A stretch of 50,896 nt of DNA, from assembly GCF_030611305.1 (NCBI RefSeq), contig NZ_JAUWQB010000016.1, positions 1-50,896 on the forward strand, read 5' to 3'. Origin of the DNA: Desulfobacula sp. GTDB taxonomy: Bacteria > Desulfobacterota > Desulfobacteria > Desulfobacterales > Desulfobacteraceae. The translations under genes were made by a program, and so were the position numbers. Numbering within the stretch: the first letter of the stretch is position 1; each line of letters begins with the position of its first letter. Of the stretch, positions 25,352-33,026 are shown one piece after another. The notes beneath the pieces were generated by a model, which did not search any database, was not told the origin of the DNA, and saw nothing but the letters and a program-made list of their open reading frames with translations.

Positions 25352-25363
25352 AGGCAATAATTA

Positions 25364-25480
25364 ATCACCCGAAGGTGATAAGATAAGATAATTTAGTTCT
25401 AGTTAATATTTGTATCTAAAAGCCATGAAGGCCTTTTTCTGAGAACAGAAAAAAATCCTTCGTGGCTTTTTTATTTTTGA
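25364..25480 (+). promoter_or_regulatory. Leader attenuator 1 (AAGCCATGAAGGC element)
   Basis: The leader contains a hairpin ATCACC-CGAA-GGTGAT (25364-25379), a 38-nt AT-rich linker, then a long hairpin: AAAAGCCATGAAGG (25418-25431) pairs with 25457-25470 with a single G-U, closed by an inner TTTTTCTG/CAGAAAAA stem, and is followed by TTTTTTATTTTT. This is a full intrinsic terminator ending a few bases before the ribosome site (GAGGA) of the next gene. A near-identical 5' arm occurs in two other leaders (35254-35308 and 35615-35667). It could also end a feo transcript, but the promoter between them favours attenuation. Confidence 0.65.
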
Positions 25481-25487
25481 GGATAAA

Positions 25488-27233
25488 ATGAAGTTTATAA
25501 TTATTTTCATAGTTTTCTTTTTCCCCTGGTCGTTTTCCCAGGCCCATGTAAAACAGATGGAAAAAGATACTGACGGAGACGGTAAGATAGATCAGATTGC
25601 TTTTTTTGATGTTCAAGGCAAGATCAAACGGCTTGAGATCGACAGCAACAAAGACGGCCTCATTGATCGTTATCAATATTATCTGGATGAAAAACTTATC
25701 AGGATTGAAAGAGATACGGATTTTGATCAGAAGATTGACTGTAGGGATAATTATCAATTAGGGAAAAGGATAAAACAAACCCGGATTACCATTGATGATA
25801 AAGTCATTCAGATCACTTTGTTTGATGAAAACGAGCAAGTTTCTTTAATAAAAAAAGATAGTTCCGGCAATGGGGAGTTTGATCTTTTTTACTATTATCA
25901 AGCAGGCAGCCTGATCTTATCCACAAAAGACACCAATGATAACAATAAGATCAATATATGGCAGACATATAAAAACAACAGGCCTTTTGAGCAAAAGGTG
26001 GATGATAATGAAGATGGTAATTTTGAAAGAATTGTATTGTATGACCAAAACGGGGTTCCCCAAAAAAGCCTTCACGACCTTGATGGGGACGACAGTCTGG
26101 AGACATTCCGGTTTTATATCAAGGGCGAGATTTTAAAGCAGCATAAGGATGCCAATCTTGATGGTATAATGGATTCCAAGACTTATTTTGAAAACTCCGT
26201 TCCAATTGAACAGAAAACAGATTCAAACTTTGACGGAAAATTTGATATTTTTACAACCTTTAAAAACAACAGGCCTGTAACCCGGAACAAGGATACGGAT
26301 TTTGATGGAAAGATAGACTGCTTTACCCTGTTTGACCAGGCAGGTTTGGTAAAAGAGATAAAAGAGGATACAAAAAATAGCGGTAATATTGACAGGCTCA
26401 GATTTTTTAAAGATGGAAAGCCCACACGCGTAGAGTATGATTCAGATGGAGATGTTTTCTTAGAAACCAAATCGTATTTTAAAAACGGTAAAATAAGTAT
26501 TCAGACGAAAGATGAAAACAGCGACAAAAAGCCTGATATCAGAATTATTTTCAACTCCAGAGAAGAAAAAATAAAGGTTGAAATGGATACGGATTTTACC
26601 GGGAAAAATGATACCTGGCATTTTTACAAAAACAATGGGCTTGTCAGAACTGAGAAGGATGAAAACAAGAACGGAACAGTTGATCTGGTCATCTGGTATG
26701 ACAAAGGTTCCAGGTCGAAATTGGCAAAGGATACAAATAATAACGGATGTTTTAACATCACCCAGAGCTTTGACAGCCCTGAATGGTCTATGGTTACAGA
26801 ACAGGATATGGATTGTGACAAGAATGTTGAAGCCTGTTTTTTTTATAAAGATGGTGTGCTTAGGGTAAAAGAACTGGATGAAAATAATGATGGTCTTATT
26901 GACCTTAAAGAGTATTTTGATCCAAAGGGAAAAATTGTCAAAAGCATGGAAGATGATGGCTTTACCGGCAGACTCAATCTTGTCTGGTTTTTCGATGACC
27001 TGGAAAATCCGGTCAGGGCGGAAAAAGACAATGATGGAGATGGTAAGGCTGACACATGGTTTTTTTATCATAAAGGCAGGTTGGCAAAAGTAGAAGAAGA
27101 TACAAATAAAGATGGGCTTCCTGATTTGTGGGAACAATACGATGAAGCAGAAATATTAATTAAAAATGAAAAAGACCTGGATTTTGACGGAATGGCTGAT
27201 GTCATAGAGTATCATAGAAGATCATCAGAATGA
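25488..27233 (+). CDS. Secreted protein with about 23 acidic D-x-D-x-D-G calcium-type loops
   Basis: A 581-residue protein. A signal peptide (FIIIFIVFFFPWSFSQA) is followed by tandem units of about 22-25 residues. Each has a DxDxDGxxD loop (DTDGDGKID, DSNKDGLID, DTDFDGKID, DENNDGLID, DTNKDGLPD), then an aromatic strand (xxYF/WF) and a 'KxGK' turn. By eye there are about 23 units to the C-terminus, some with degenerate loops. The pattern resembles thrombospondin type-3/dockerin-like calcium binding, and a periplasmic or surface location is likely. It is first in an operon with exbB-exbD-tonB, so it may interact with a TonB-dependent process. I know of no assigned function. Confidence 0.8.
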   Translation: MKFIIIFIVFFFPWSFSQAHVKQMEKDTDGDGKIDQIAFFDVQGKIKRLEIDSNKDGLIDRYQYYLDEKLIRIERDTDFDQKIDCRDNYQLGKRIKQTRITIDDKVIQITLFDENEQVSLIKKDSSGNGEFDLFYYYQAGSLILSTKDTNDNNKINIWQTYKNNRPFEQKVDDNEDGNFERIVLYDQNGVPQKSLHDLDGDDSLETFRFYIKGEILKQHKDANLDGIMDSKTYFENSVPIEQKTDSNFDGKFDIFTTFKNNRPVTRNKDTDFDGKIDCFTLFDQAGLVKEIKEDTKNSGNIDRLRFFKDGKPTRVEYDSDGDVFLETKSYFKNGKISIQTKDENSDKKPDIRIIFNSREEKIKVEMDTDFTGKNDTWHFYKNNGLVRTEKDENKNGTVDLVIWYDKGSRSKLAKDTNNNGCFNITQSFDSPEWSMVTEQDMDCDKNVEACFFYKDGVLRVKELDENNDGLIDLKEYFDPKGKIVKSMEDDGFTGRLNLVWFFDDLENPVRAEKDNDGDGKADTWFFYHKGRLAKVEEDTNKDGLPDLWEQYDEAEILIKNEKDLDFDGMADVIEYHRRSSE

Positions 27234-27276
27234 TTCATAAAAAAGGTCAATATAATTATCAGGCAGGGAGATTTAA

Positions 27277-27885
27277 ATGGTTGAATTTTTATCAAAAGGC
27301 GGGATGCTGGTAATTCCGATTCTGTTATGTTCGGTTTTTGCCTTGGCTATATTTTTAGAAAGAATGATCAGCTTTGCAAGAATGCGCACTCGCGGCAGGG
27401 AAATTGACCAAAAAGTCGCCTCACTTCTTATGGAGAAAAAAGATGACGAAGCAAAAAGGGCAGCCCAAAACAGTGACTCTCCCATGGGACGTGTGCTTAC
27501 CCAGGCTCTTGAGGTCAAGAACAGGGAGAGGGAAACCCTGGAAACTGTTATTATCAATGCCATTGACAGAGAGGTGCAGAACCTTTCATCATATATCCAG
27601 ACACTTGCCACCATTGGCAATATTGCTCCCCTGCTGGGTCTTCTCGGGACAGTTGTCGGGATGATTAAGGCTTTTATGGTGATTCAGCAGATGGGGGGCA
27701 AGGTTAATGCAGCAGTTCTTGCAGGCGGCATATGGGAAGCTATGCTTACCACAGCTATCGGCCTTGCAGTGGCGCTTCCAACCATGGTTGCCCATAGCTA
27801 CCTTTTAGCCAGGGTGGATAAATATGAAGCAAGACTTCAAAACGGGGCAGTGACATTTATTAAGGCCATTTCCAAAGGAGATTAA
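27277..27885 (+). CDS. exbB: ExbB/TolQ-type proton channel subunit (TonB system 1)
   Basis: A 202-residue MotA/TolQ/ExbB protein with three membrane helices: N-terminal GMLVIPILLCSVFALAIFLE, a central IAPLLGLLGTVVGMIKAF, and a last helix with MLTTAIGLAVALPTMVAHSY. The conserved Thr/Pro-containing helices form the proton path. With ExbD and TonB it turns proton motive force into movement of TonB and powers outer-membrane receptors. GGGAG precedes the ATG. exbD follows after one base. Confidence 0.92.
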   Translation: MVEFLSKGGMLVIPILLCSVFALAIFLERMISFARMRTRGREIDQKVASLLMEKKDDEAKRAAQNSDSPMGRVLTQALEVKNRERETLETVIINAIDREVQNLSSYIQTLATIGNIAPLLGLLGTVVGMIKAFMVIQQMGGKVNAAVLAGGIWEAMLTTAIGLAVALPTMVAHSYLLARVDKYEARLQNGAVTFIKAISKGD

Positions 27886-27886
27886 A

Positions 27887-28294
27887 ATGCTTGTTCATAG
27901 AAAAAGAAAACCTCGTTACCAGATACAGACACCTCTTACATCCTTGATAGATATCATCTTTATGCTGCTTATCTATTTTCTTTTGACCACCAACTTCATA
28001 GTGGATGAAGGCATTAAAATCAAACTTCCCCAGGCAAAATCGGCGCAACCCCAGATCAACAAAGAAATTACCGTTTATGTTGATAAAAACGGTCAGGCAT
28101 TTATAGGGGAGAATAAGGTTCCTGAAGATCTTCTTTTTAAAACATTAAAAGAGATGATAGGCAATAAAAAAGATAAGTTGGTGATTATTAAGGCAGACCG
28201 GACTATTGTGTTGAACAAAGCTGTTAAGGTCATGGACATTGCCAAGGCTGCAGGTGCAGGAAGATTATGCCTTGCAACGGAAAGGAAATTGTAA
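27887..28294 (+). CDS. exbD: ExbD/TolR-type subunit (TonB system 1)
   Basis: A 135-residue protein with one N-terminal helix carrying the essential Asp (PLTSLIDIIFMLLIYFLL, Asp near 24) and a periplasmic domain with IKIKLPQAKS and VIIKADRTI, as in ExbD. Works with the adjacent ExbB and TonB. AAAGGAG overlaps the end of exbB. Confidence 0.93.
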   Translation: MLVHRKRKPRYQIQTPLTSLIDIIFMLLIYFLLTTNFIVDEGIKIKLPQAKSAQPQINKEITVYVDKNGQAFIGENKVPEDLLFKTLKEMIGNKKDKLVIIKADRTIVLNKAVKVMDIAKAAGAGRLCLATERKL

Positions 28295-28297
28295 TCG

Positions 28298-28987
28298 GTG
28301 TATTCTTTACCAGGTGATCAAAGGAGAATAAACTGGCTGTTAAATGGTTTGATAGCGGTCTCGCTAGGAGTCCATGTGTTGATATTTATGCATATGGCAG
28401 GAATTTGCAGGACTGAAGCTTTGACATATATTGAAATCGGTATCAAGGATATTTCAAAACCTGTTGAAAGGCTGATCCCAAGGCCCAGGACCAGACAAAA
28501 CCCAATATATAAAATACCAAAAATGGATACAATCAATATTGCGAAACAAAATATACCCCCTATAAAAATTAACCGGGTGAAGACCAGTCTGTCAGATACT
28601 TTAATGGAAAGTATAAAAGTGCCTGACTTGCCTTTTGTACCGGAGCAATCCAATATCAATATATCGGATTTCAAATCTGACAATGTATCTGATTTTTTAA
28701 CAAAAAATGATTACTTTGACATGTTAAGATTAAAAATAGAAAGCAATAAAAAATATCCTGATACTGCACGGTTAAAATATATTGAAGGACGGGTAGAGAT
28801 AAATTTTATTATAGCCAAAGACGGCCGGATATCTGATTTAAAAATTGTCAAGCCTGCAAGGCACAACAGCCTGAACAAGGCGGCATTAAAGGCGGTAAAA
28901 GATTCTGCTCCTTTTTCTGTGCCGCCGTCAAACCTGTTTAAGGAATCACTTAAAATTGAAATAACAATTGTTTTTGAAATAACATGA
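28298..28987 (+). CDS. tonB: TonB protein (system 1)
   Basis: A 229-residue TonB. One N-terminal helix (LNGLIAVSLGVHVLIFMH) is followed by a short Pro/Lys/Ile-rich linker, rather poor in the usual Pro-Lys repeats, and a C-terminal TonB domain: KKYPDTARLKYIEGRVEINFII, DGRISDLKIVKPA, LNKAALKAVKDSAPF. It starts at a GTG three bases after exbD. It ends 61 bp before the convergent importer operon. Confidence 0.9.
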   Translation: MYSLPGDQRRINWLLNGLIAVSLGVHVLIFMHMAGICRTEALTYIEIGIKDISKPVERLIPRPRTRQNPIYKIPKMDTINIAKQNIPPIKINRVKTSLSDTLMESIKVPDLPFVPEQSNINISDFKSDNVSDFLTKNDYFDMLRLKIESNKKYPDTARLKYIEGRVEINFIIAKDGRISDLKIVKPARHNSLNKAALKAVKDSAPFSVPPSNLFKESLKIEITIVFEIT

Positions 28988-29048
28988 TTTTATTTGGTAT
29001 TCAAGAATACAAAAAAGATTGGAGATCATCACGGCCAAATGAAACTGA

Positions 29049-29852
29049 TCAAGCCGGTATTGTTTCGTTCCTGTCCAAAGGAGCAGTACTTATTTTATAC
29101 ATTATCACCTTCTCCGTGTCTGTCCCCAAAATATCAAACTCTATATCGTAGATTTTTTTAAGATTTTTTTCATCAATAATTTTCTCTACAGAGCCATAAT
29201 CTATGATTGTACCGTCTTTTATCAATACGATTTTATGCGAAAATTTGATGGCATCATTTGGGTCATGGAGGCTCATAAGCACTGTTAAATTTTTCTCACG
29301 AGCTATGTCTCTAACAATGGTTAATACTTTCACTTTGTTTTTAATATCCAGATGAGCTACAGGTTCATCAAGTAATAAGATCTTCGGTTCTTGCATTAGG
29401 GCCCGGGCAATAAAAGTAAGCTGACGTTCTCCGCCACTGATTTGGGTATATGGTCTTTCAGCAAGTCCCGATATACCTAGTTCGGATAGTATCTTTCTGC
29501 CTTTTTGATAGTCTTCCTGTAAGGGTGATGAAAAAATGGACAAATAGGGTGTCCTGCCCATGACGACAAGATCAAGCACTTTATACGGAAAGCTGTTCTG
29601 ATGATCCTGCGGCACTCCTCCGACAATTTTGGCCAGTTCAGATGACTTAATTGTAGATATTAGTTTGCAGTCAAGATAAATACGCCCTTTTTTCGGATTC
29701 AGCAGTCCATAGATAGATTTAAGAAGTGTGGTCTTCCCTGACCCATTAGGTCCCAGGAGGGATACAACTTCATTTGGTTCTATTTTTAAATTTACGTTCT
29801 TGATCCCGGAATGGTCATTATACATAAAGTGCAAATTATTTATTGTTATCAA
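29049..29852 (-). CDS. ABC importer ATPase, iron-siderophore/B12 type (importer A)
   Basis: A 267-residue ATP-binding subunit of the FecE/BtuD group: Walker A GPNGSGKTTLL near 34, Q-loop GGVPQDHQ, signature ISGGERQLTFIARAL, Walker B ILLLDEP and a switch His in MSLHDPND. The tail is typical of the family (YGSVEKIIDEKNLKKIYDIE). It is last in the minus-strand operon receptor-radical SAM-binding protein-permease-ATPase. The TTG start overlaps the permease stop by three bases. Confidence 0.92.
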   Translation of the reverse strand: MITINNLHFMYNDHSGIKNVNLKIEPNEVVSLLGPNGSGKTTLLKSIYGLLNPKKGRIYLDCKLISTIKSSELAKIVGGVPQDHQNSFPYKVLDLVVMGRTPYLSIFSSPLQEDYQKGRKILSELGISGLAERPYTQISGGERQLTFIARALMQEPKILLLDEPVAHLDIKNKVKVLTIVRDIAREKNLTVLMSLHDPNDAIKFSHKIVLIKDGTIIDYGSVEKIIDEKNLKKIYDIEFDILGTDTEKVIMYKISTAPLDRNETIPA

Positions 29853-30814
29853 TTCCAGCCTCCTGCAACCTTTCGAAGGAGATAGATAAAGTATGGGGCT
29901 GCGACCAATGTGGTAATTATACTTACCGGAATATCATAGGTGGTTAATGTTCTGCATAAGGTGTCAGTTATAAGAAGCAGACTGGCGCCAAGGCCAGCGG
30001 AAGCCGGGATAAGATACTTGTTATCCGGGCCTATCAGGCTTCTTGCCATATGGGGAACAATCAATCCTATCCAGGCAATTATTCCGGTTACTGCAATTAT
30101 CGAGCTGCACATCAATGTGCTTAAGGCGATTACTATCAAGCGATCACGATTAATGTTTACCCCCAGCAATTTGGCATCGTTGCTACCCATGGAGAGCACA
30201 TTAAGCCTGTAGCGCATTAAATATAATATGGAGAAACCAATAACCAGCCCCGGTAAAGCCATCAGGATATCGTCCCAGCAGGATTTATGAAAACCACCCA
30301 TCATCCAGAAGACAATTCCGGAAAGACGGTAAGGATCCGAGGCAAGCTTAATGATCGAAAGCAGGGCAGTAAATACCCCGGCTACAATAACCCCGGAAAG
30401 CACAGTAGTCACCGTGGAGAATTCACCCCTTACCCTGGCTAAAGAACATGCAAGACCAACAGCTATAAAACTGAAAACAAGTGCTGAAGCGGGAATCAGA
30501 TACATGCAGTTGGGCAAGAATAACATTGCCAGGGCAGCCCCGAATGCCGCCCCTTGGGATTGCCCCAAAATATATGGGGCAACAAGGGGATTACGCAAAC
30601 ATGATTGTAAAGAAGCCCCTGCCACTGAAAGCGCAACCCCGGCCATCATGCATAAAATAATCCGTGGCGCTCTTATATTAAGCAGAACAAAAAAATCCTC
30701 CGAAGAAAGAGAGGTGATAGTCAAAGAATATCTACCCAGAAACAATACCATTAAAGCAATCGGAAAAGGTGACAAGGTTAGATAAAAGCTGTTGGTTTTG
30801 ATAGATGCATTCAC
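29849..30814 (-). CDS. FecCD/BtuC-type permease (importer A)
   Basis: About 321 residues with ten or so membrane helices. Family motifs are LRAPRIILCMMAGVALSVAGASLQ-like (split by the first helix), NPLVAPYILGQSQGAAFGA, VLSGVIVAGVF and GLIVPHMARSLIGPDNKYLIP. It moves a metal chelate or corrinoid-like ligand across the inner membrane as a dimer. The frame opens at a TTG (30829); the GTG at 30814 follows GGAG and is preferred. The ATPase gene overlaps its end. Confidence 0.9.
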   Translation of the reverse strand: MNASIKTNSFYLTLSPFPIALMVLFLGRYSLTITSLSSEDFFVLLNIRAPRIILCMMAGVALSVAGASLQSCLRNPLVAPYILGQSQGAAFGAALAMLFLPNCMYLIPASALVFSFIAVGLACSLARVRGEFSTVTTVLSGVIVAGVFTALLSIIKLASDPYRLSGIVFWMMGGFHKSCWDDILMALPGLVIGFSILYLMRYRLNVLSMGSNDAKLLGVNINRDRLIVIALSTLMCSSIIAVTGIIAWIGLIVPHMARSLIGPDNKYLIPASAGLGASLLLITDTLCRTLTTYDIPVSIITTLVAAPYFIYLLRKVAGGWN

Positions 30815-30865
30815 TTCATTTTGCTCCAAATTGATTTCAAATCGACTTTGATTTAGTTTTCCTCG

Positions 30866-31945
30866 TCATGGAATGTAAATCTCATACTTATCAACAAGAT
30901 CGGTAAAAAAATTATTAGCGCCGTACATTACCCGGAATATTTCGTTTCCTTGTTTTTCAATATCCAGATTTCGAAAATGATCCGGATAGGCTGTTTTAGC
31001 TATCTGCATAATATTGATCACAGTGGTTGAAGGATACCAGCCGCACCAACCGATTATAACATTATATACTCTCTTGTTTTTAACCGCTTTTACCTTCTGC
31101 CATTGCTGGTAATCAAGAAGTTCCCGAGGTGATATCCTGCTTAAAATATGAACAAAGACGATTTCTGGTTTCCAGATCATTACTTGTTCAGGATTTAATT
31201 GATACCAGACCTCACTGTTTTTAACTGCTGTATTGACTACACCGGCGGTATCCAAAGGATCGGGATGCCCATTGGCACTAATTGCACCGGGGACCATTGC
31301 CGATACTATGATCCCCTTACGTCTGTTGTCTTTGGGGATTCGGTCGGTAAAAACCGTTATTCCCGAAAGCTTACCCTCCAAATACTGTACCAGATAATCG
31401 GCTCGTTCCTGCTTATTAAGTATTCGGCCAATCAAGCTTATTAATTTAAAAGAAAATTTTCCCTTCCCGGCAGGAGGATTAATCCTTACACAAACGACAG
31501 GTATCCCTGTTCTTTTCTGTAGACTGTCGGCCATATCAGCCCGGTTGGCATCACCAAAGATAATATCAGTCTTCAGTTTGACCAGTTCTTCCGTGTTCAC
31601 GGCATCCATCATCCTTCCCGTGGCAGGCAAACTCATAATCTGTGGAAACAATTCAGTAAAAACAGGGTCCGCCTTCATACTGCCGTCTATCCCCACAATC
31701 TTATTTTGCTCTCCAAGGGCAAATATTGTCCGGGTGGCTTCCGGCCACAAACTGACAATACGATTAATCCTTGCAGGTATATGCACGGTTCTGCCCGCCT
31801 GATCCGTAATTATAATTTTTTCGCTTTCCGAAGAATGTGCCACAAAAGGCAGCAAAGCTGCTGCCAGCATGAATACAACCATCATCCCGGCAGCCAAAAC
31901 CACGTTTTTAATTGTCAATTGCTTTGGTTTTATTATGGTTCTCAT
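30866..31945 (-). CDS. Periplasmic helical-backbone binding protein (importer A)
   Basis: A 359-residue BtuF/FepB-type binding protein. The N-terminal signal/anchor helix (VVLAAGMMVVFMLAAALL) is followed by IIITDQAGRTVHIPARINRIVSLWPEATRTIFALG, in which 'RIVSL.P..T' is the family hallmark, and FGDANRADM and WKPEIVFVH. No lipobox is obvious. It should pass the ligand from the receptor to the permease. Its ATG overlaps the radical SAM stop by four bases (ATGA). Larger than average, with a long C-terminal helix and Trp-rich WCGWYPSTT segment that may shape a distinctive pocket. Confidence 0.9.
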   Translation of the reverse strand: MRTIIKPKQLTIKNVVLAAGMMVVFMLAAALLPFVAHSSESEKIIITDQAGRTVHIPARINRIVSLWPEATRTIFALGEQNKIVGIDGSMKADPVFTELFPQIMSLPATGRMMDAVNTEELVKLKTDIIFGDANRADMADSLQKRTGIPVVCVRINPPAGKGKFSFKLISLIGRILNKQERADYLVQYLEGKLSGITVFTDRIPKDNRRKGIIVSAMVPGAISANGHPDPLDTAGVVNTAVKNSEVWYQLNPEQVMIWKPEIVFVHILSRISPRELLDYQQWQKVKAVKNKRVYNVIIGWCGWYPSTTVINIMQIAKTAYPDHFRNLDIEKQGNEIFRVMYGANNFFTDLVDKYEIYIP

Positions 31946-33003
31946 TTATTTTTATCTTTGTTAAAAAGGTCCGGCTTCATTCCCAGTCCTTTAATAATTC
32001 TGCATGTAAGAGGGAGCCGGTCGCTGTATTCCAGGTTATAGACTGTTTTAGTAACTATCTCTGAGGATTTCATACCCTTAAATTGCATTCTCGGTCTGTG
32101 CACATGGGGTCCCAGATGGATAGCCCTGTTTGCGCCGGCCATAACCCATATAGGCAAGAACTGCGGGTCATTCATCATTCCTCCAAAAGAAATGTCAACA
32201 TCTCTAAGTATCAATCTGGCTACAGCTCCTACCTTAGCCACCTCCATTGTTAAAGCAGTCTTGTGATTACTCATTCCCGCTCCCGGTATCGGTCTGAGAC
32301 CGGTTACAGGAAAATGGCTTAAGTTCTGAAAGTTGTTAAGCCAAAAAATATGATCAACATAATTTTGATAACTGCTGCCCAGGCCAACCATCATGACACT
32401 TGTCAAGCCAATACCAACTTCATCAATCTCACTGGCAAGTTTCTTTCTGGCATCCAGACTGTCTCCTGGCTTAGTTGCAGCAAAGACCTGCGGGTTACAG
32501 GTTTCAAGGGAACAACAGATCTCTTTTACCCCTAACTCCTTTAATTCAATCAGATCATCCTTACAAAGAGAAGGCCCGACATTTATCCATATGCCTAGAT
32601 TATTGTCAACTTCTTTTATTGCCTTTACAGCCGCGATTATTTTTGTTGAAGCATCGTTTGCTCCGGTACCTCCGCCAATTTCCACCATTTTTACATGACA
32701 TTCGGAAACAAACTTTGCAGCTAAGCGAACTTCCTGAATGGTTAACGGTTCGGAAAATGATGATTTTCCATCCTTCAACGACCTGCTGCAATATTTACAC
32801 GGGGGATCAATGGTGCAATCTGTCAATGTGCCGATAAACCCGTCGAACTTGAAAGTATCCCCCACCTCTTGACCTCTTACCTTAGAGGCTGTTTTAAAAA
32901 GCGCCAATAATTTGTCCATAGTGGTTGCTTCATTTAAAAGCAGCAGCGCCTCTTCAGGGGATACGGATTCTTTTTCTGCTTTGGTTAATATCTTTTCATA
33001 CAT
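31942..33003 (-). CDS. Radical SAM enzyme with HmdB-type CX5CX2C cluster motif
   Basis: A 353-residue BioB/HydE/HmdB-like radical SAM barrel. The cluster motif is TDCTIDPPCKYCSRS (near residues 61-75), Cys-x5-Cys-x2-Cys rather than the standard Cys-x3-Cys-x2-Cys. This spacing is the hallmark of HmdB, which helps build the guanylylpyridinol cofactor of methanogen [Fe]-hydrogenase. Other features are VEIGGGTGANDAS, ICCSLETCNP, LRPIPGAGMSNH and a BATS-like C-terminus. No Hmd hydrogenase or other hmd gene is in the window. It is flanked by importer genes (ATGA overlap with the binding protein; receptor upstream by 23 bp). It probably modifies or helps use the imported compound, which is inferred. 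AAAGGAGA precedes the ATG. Confidence 0.8.
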   Translation of the reverse strand: MYEKILTKAEKESVSPEEALLLLNEATTMDKLLALFKTASKVRGQEVGDTFKFDGFIGTLTDCTIDPPCKYCSRSLKDGKSSFSEPLTIQEVRLAAKFVSECHVKMVEIGGGTGANDASTKIIAAVKAIKEVDNNLGIWINVGPSLCKDDLIELKELGVKEICCSLETCNPQVFAATKPGDSLDARKKLASEIDEVGIGLTSVMMVGLGSSYQNYVDHIFWLNNFQNLSHFPVTGLRPIPGAGMSNHKTALTMEVAKVGAVARLILRDVDISFGGMMNDPQFLPIWVMAGANRAIHLGPHVHRPRMQFKGMKSSEIVTKTVYNLEYSDRLPLTCRIIKGLGMKPDLFNKDKNK

Positions 33004-33026
33004 TGTCTTATCTCCTTTTGAATGAA

